From Pseudonocardia ammonioxydans (GTDB lineage Bacteria > Actinomycetota > Actinomycetes > Mycobacteriales > Pseudonocardiaceae), in NCBI RefSeq assembly GCF_900115005.1, contig NZ_FOUY01000013.1, forward strand, positions 1-64,000: a stretch of DNA of 64,000 nucleotides, written 5' to 3'. The position numbers and the translations under genes were made by a program. The notes beneath the pieces were generated by a model. The model did not search any database. It was not told where the DNA came from and saw only the letters and a list, made by a program, of their open reading frames with translations. Below are positions 63,170-64,000 of the stretch, piece after piece (the first letter of the stretch is position 1; each line of letters begins with the position of its first letter).

Positions 63170-64000
63170 CCGACCCGCTCCACGATCGCGGCGAGGCCCT
63201 GGCCACCGCCCATGCACATCGTCTCGATCCCGTAGCGGCTGCCGCGGCGGCGCATCTCGTGCGCGAGCGTGGCGAGGATCCGCCCGCCGGTGGCGCCCGC
63301 GGGGTGGCCGAGCGAGATGCCCGACCCGTTGACGTTGAGCCGCTCGTGGTCGGCCGGGGTGAACCGCCACTCCCGCAGGCAGGCGATCACCTGGGCGGCG
63401 AACGCCTCGTTGATCTCGAGCAGGTCGATGTCGGCGAGGCTCAGGCCGGCCCGGTCGAGTGCCTTCGCCACCGCCGGCACCGGGCCGATGCCCATCGTCC
63501 GCGGCGGCACCCCGGCCACGGCCGAGGACACGATCCGCAGGTACGGGGTCAGGCCCAGCTCGGCGGCGCGGGCCGCCGTGGTGACCACGCAGGCCGCGGC
63601 GCCGTCGCTCTGCCCGCAGGCGTTGCCCGCGGTGACGGTCGCGTCCGGGTCCTCCCGGCGGCGCACCGGCTTGAGCCGGGCCAGGTCGGCCAGGGTGAGC
63701 CCGGGGCGGGGGTGCTCGTCGAGGGTCACCACGGTCTCCGGGGTGCGCCGGGTGCCGGGCACGGTGACCGGGACGATCTCGTCGGTGAACCGGCCGTCCT
63801 TCGCCGCGGCAACGGCCTTCTCCTGGGAGGCGAGCGCGAACTCGTCCTGCTCCTCGCGGCTGATCCGGTACTCGGCGCGCAGGTTCTCCGCGGTCTCCAG
63901 CATGCCGCCCGGCACCGGGAAGTCGGTGCCGCCGGCCGTGGTGCGGCCGCGGGCGATCCGGTTGACCAGCCTCAGCTCGTCCGCCCGGACCCCGTCCTTG
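63166..64000 (-). CDS. Acetyl-CoA acetyltransferase / thiolase (5'-partial)
   Basis: The C-terminal ~278 residues of a thiolase; the gene enters from the right edge. LETAENLRAEYRISREEQDE lies in the loop domain, GNACGQSDGAAACVVTT corresponds to the NxSxxxDGA motif, LLEINEAFAAQVIAC supplies the NEAFA histidine-region motif, and NVNGSGISLGHPAGATGGRI the GHP motif. The final CMGGGQGLAAI carries the second active-site Cys. The nucleophilic N-terminal Cys lies outside the window. It heads an operon with the quinone reductase and acyl-CoA dehydrogenase, so it cleaves 3-oxoacyl-CoA in the same pathway. Confidence 0.93.
   Translation of the reverse strand, partial: KDGVRADELRLVNRIARGRTTAGGTDFPVPGGMLETAENLRAEYRISREEQDEFALASQEKAVAAAKDGRFTDEIVPVTVPGTRRTPETVVTLDEHPRPGLTLADLARLKPVRRREDPDATVTAGNACGQSDGAAACVVTTAARAAELGLTPYLRIVSSAVAGVPPRTMGIGPVPAVAKALDRAGLSLADIDLLEINEAFAAQVIACLREWRFTPADHERLNVNGSGISLGHPAGATGGRILATLAHEMRRRGSRYGIETMCMGGGQGLAAIVERVG

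Overview
The window is very GC-rich, uses GTG starts freely and carries family types typical of aerobic soil actinobacteria: a mycofactocin-type SDR, a PAS-ANTAR regulator, DUF3159, acyl-CoA catabolism and several PucR/TetR/MarR/IclR regulators. The first ~68 bases are the complement of the 5' end of a 16S rRNA gene with an actinobacterial leader. I infer a chromosomal segment of a Pseudonocardia-like actinomycete; the genus is inference. No transposase, integrase, phage, plasmid or CRISPR gene is visible.

Layout. 1-1676: 16S rRNA start, leader and about 1.3 kb of gene-free degenerate repeats. 1.7-11.0 kb: a coherent alcohol/ketone catabolic block (MFS-TetR, Baeyer-Villiger-type monooxygenase, beta-propeller lactonase-like protein, second paralogous TetR, SDR, small phasin-like protein, acyl-CoA synthetase). 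11.4-18.4 kb: PAS-ANTAR regulator, double universal stress protein, intracellular subtilase with a separate propeptide-like protein, leucine dehydrogenase, VOC and DUF899 proteins. 18.5-20.8 kb: dialkylglycine decarboxylase-type aminotransferase and two small conserved proteins. 20.9-26.9 kb: FCD regulator, PucR regulator, NCS1 permease, NodB-fold hydrolase and a clear creatinase. 27.0-31.4 kb: MarR/FUSC pair, HTH_42 protein, small helical protein and MFS. 31.5-34.2 kb: Rieske, FAD reductase, Rieske and haem-oxygenase-like diiron oxidase (HDO). 34.5-39.8 kb: large transporter, divergent gamma-glutamyltransferase/RidA/MFS operon. 40-47.9 kb: GlcG-like protein, aldehyde dehydrogenase, PucR, TetR, acyl-CoA synthetase and acyl-CoA dehydrogenase. 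47.95-51.0 kb: tripartite tricarboxylate transporter (TctCBA). 51.1-60.3 kb: DUF3159, MerR, P450, N-carbamoylsarcosine amidase, MHS transporter and a fused HyuA-HyuB hydantoinase. 60.3-64 kb: IclR, acyl-CoA dehydrogenase, quinone reductase and a thiolase cut by the window end.

How it fits together. Two blocks about 28 kb apart both lead to sarcosine: creatinase (creatine to sarcosine plus urea) at 25.7 kb, and hydantoinase plus N-carbamoylsarcosine amidase (N-methylhydantoin to sarcosine) at 54.3-60.3 kb. Either could process creatinine-derived compounds. The first block has an NCS1 permease and a NodB-fold cyclic-amide-hydrolase-like protein where a creatininase would be expected. A palindrome close to TGCCGCWACGGCA occurs twice between DUF3159 and MerR and again, in diverged form, twice before the carbamoylsarcosine amidase gene. 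This suggests that MerR controls the second block. The most novel-looking unit is the HDO with a complete diiron ligand set sitting with two Rieske proteins and their reductase.
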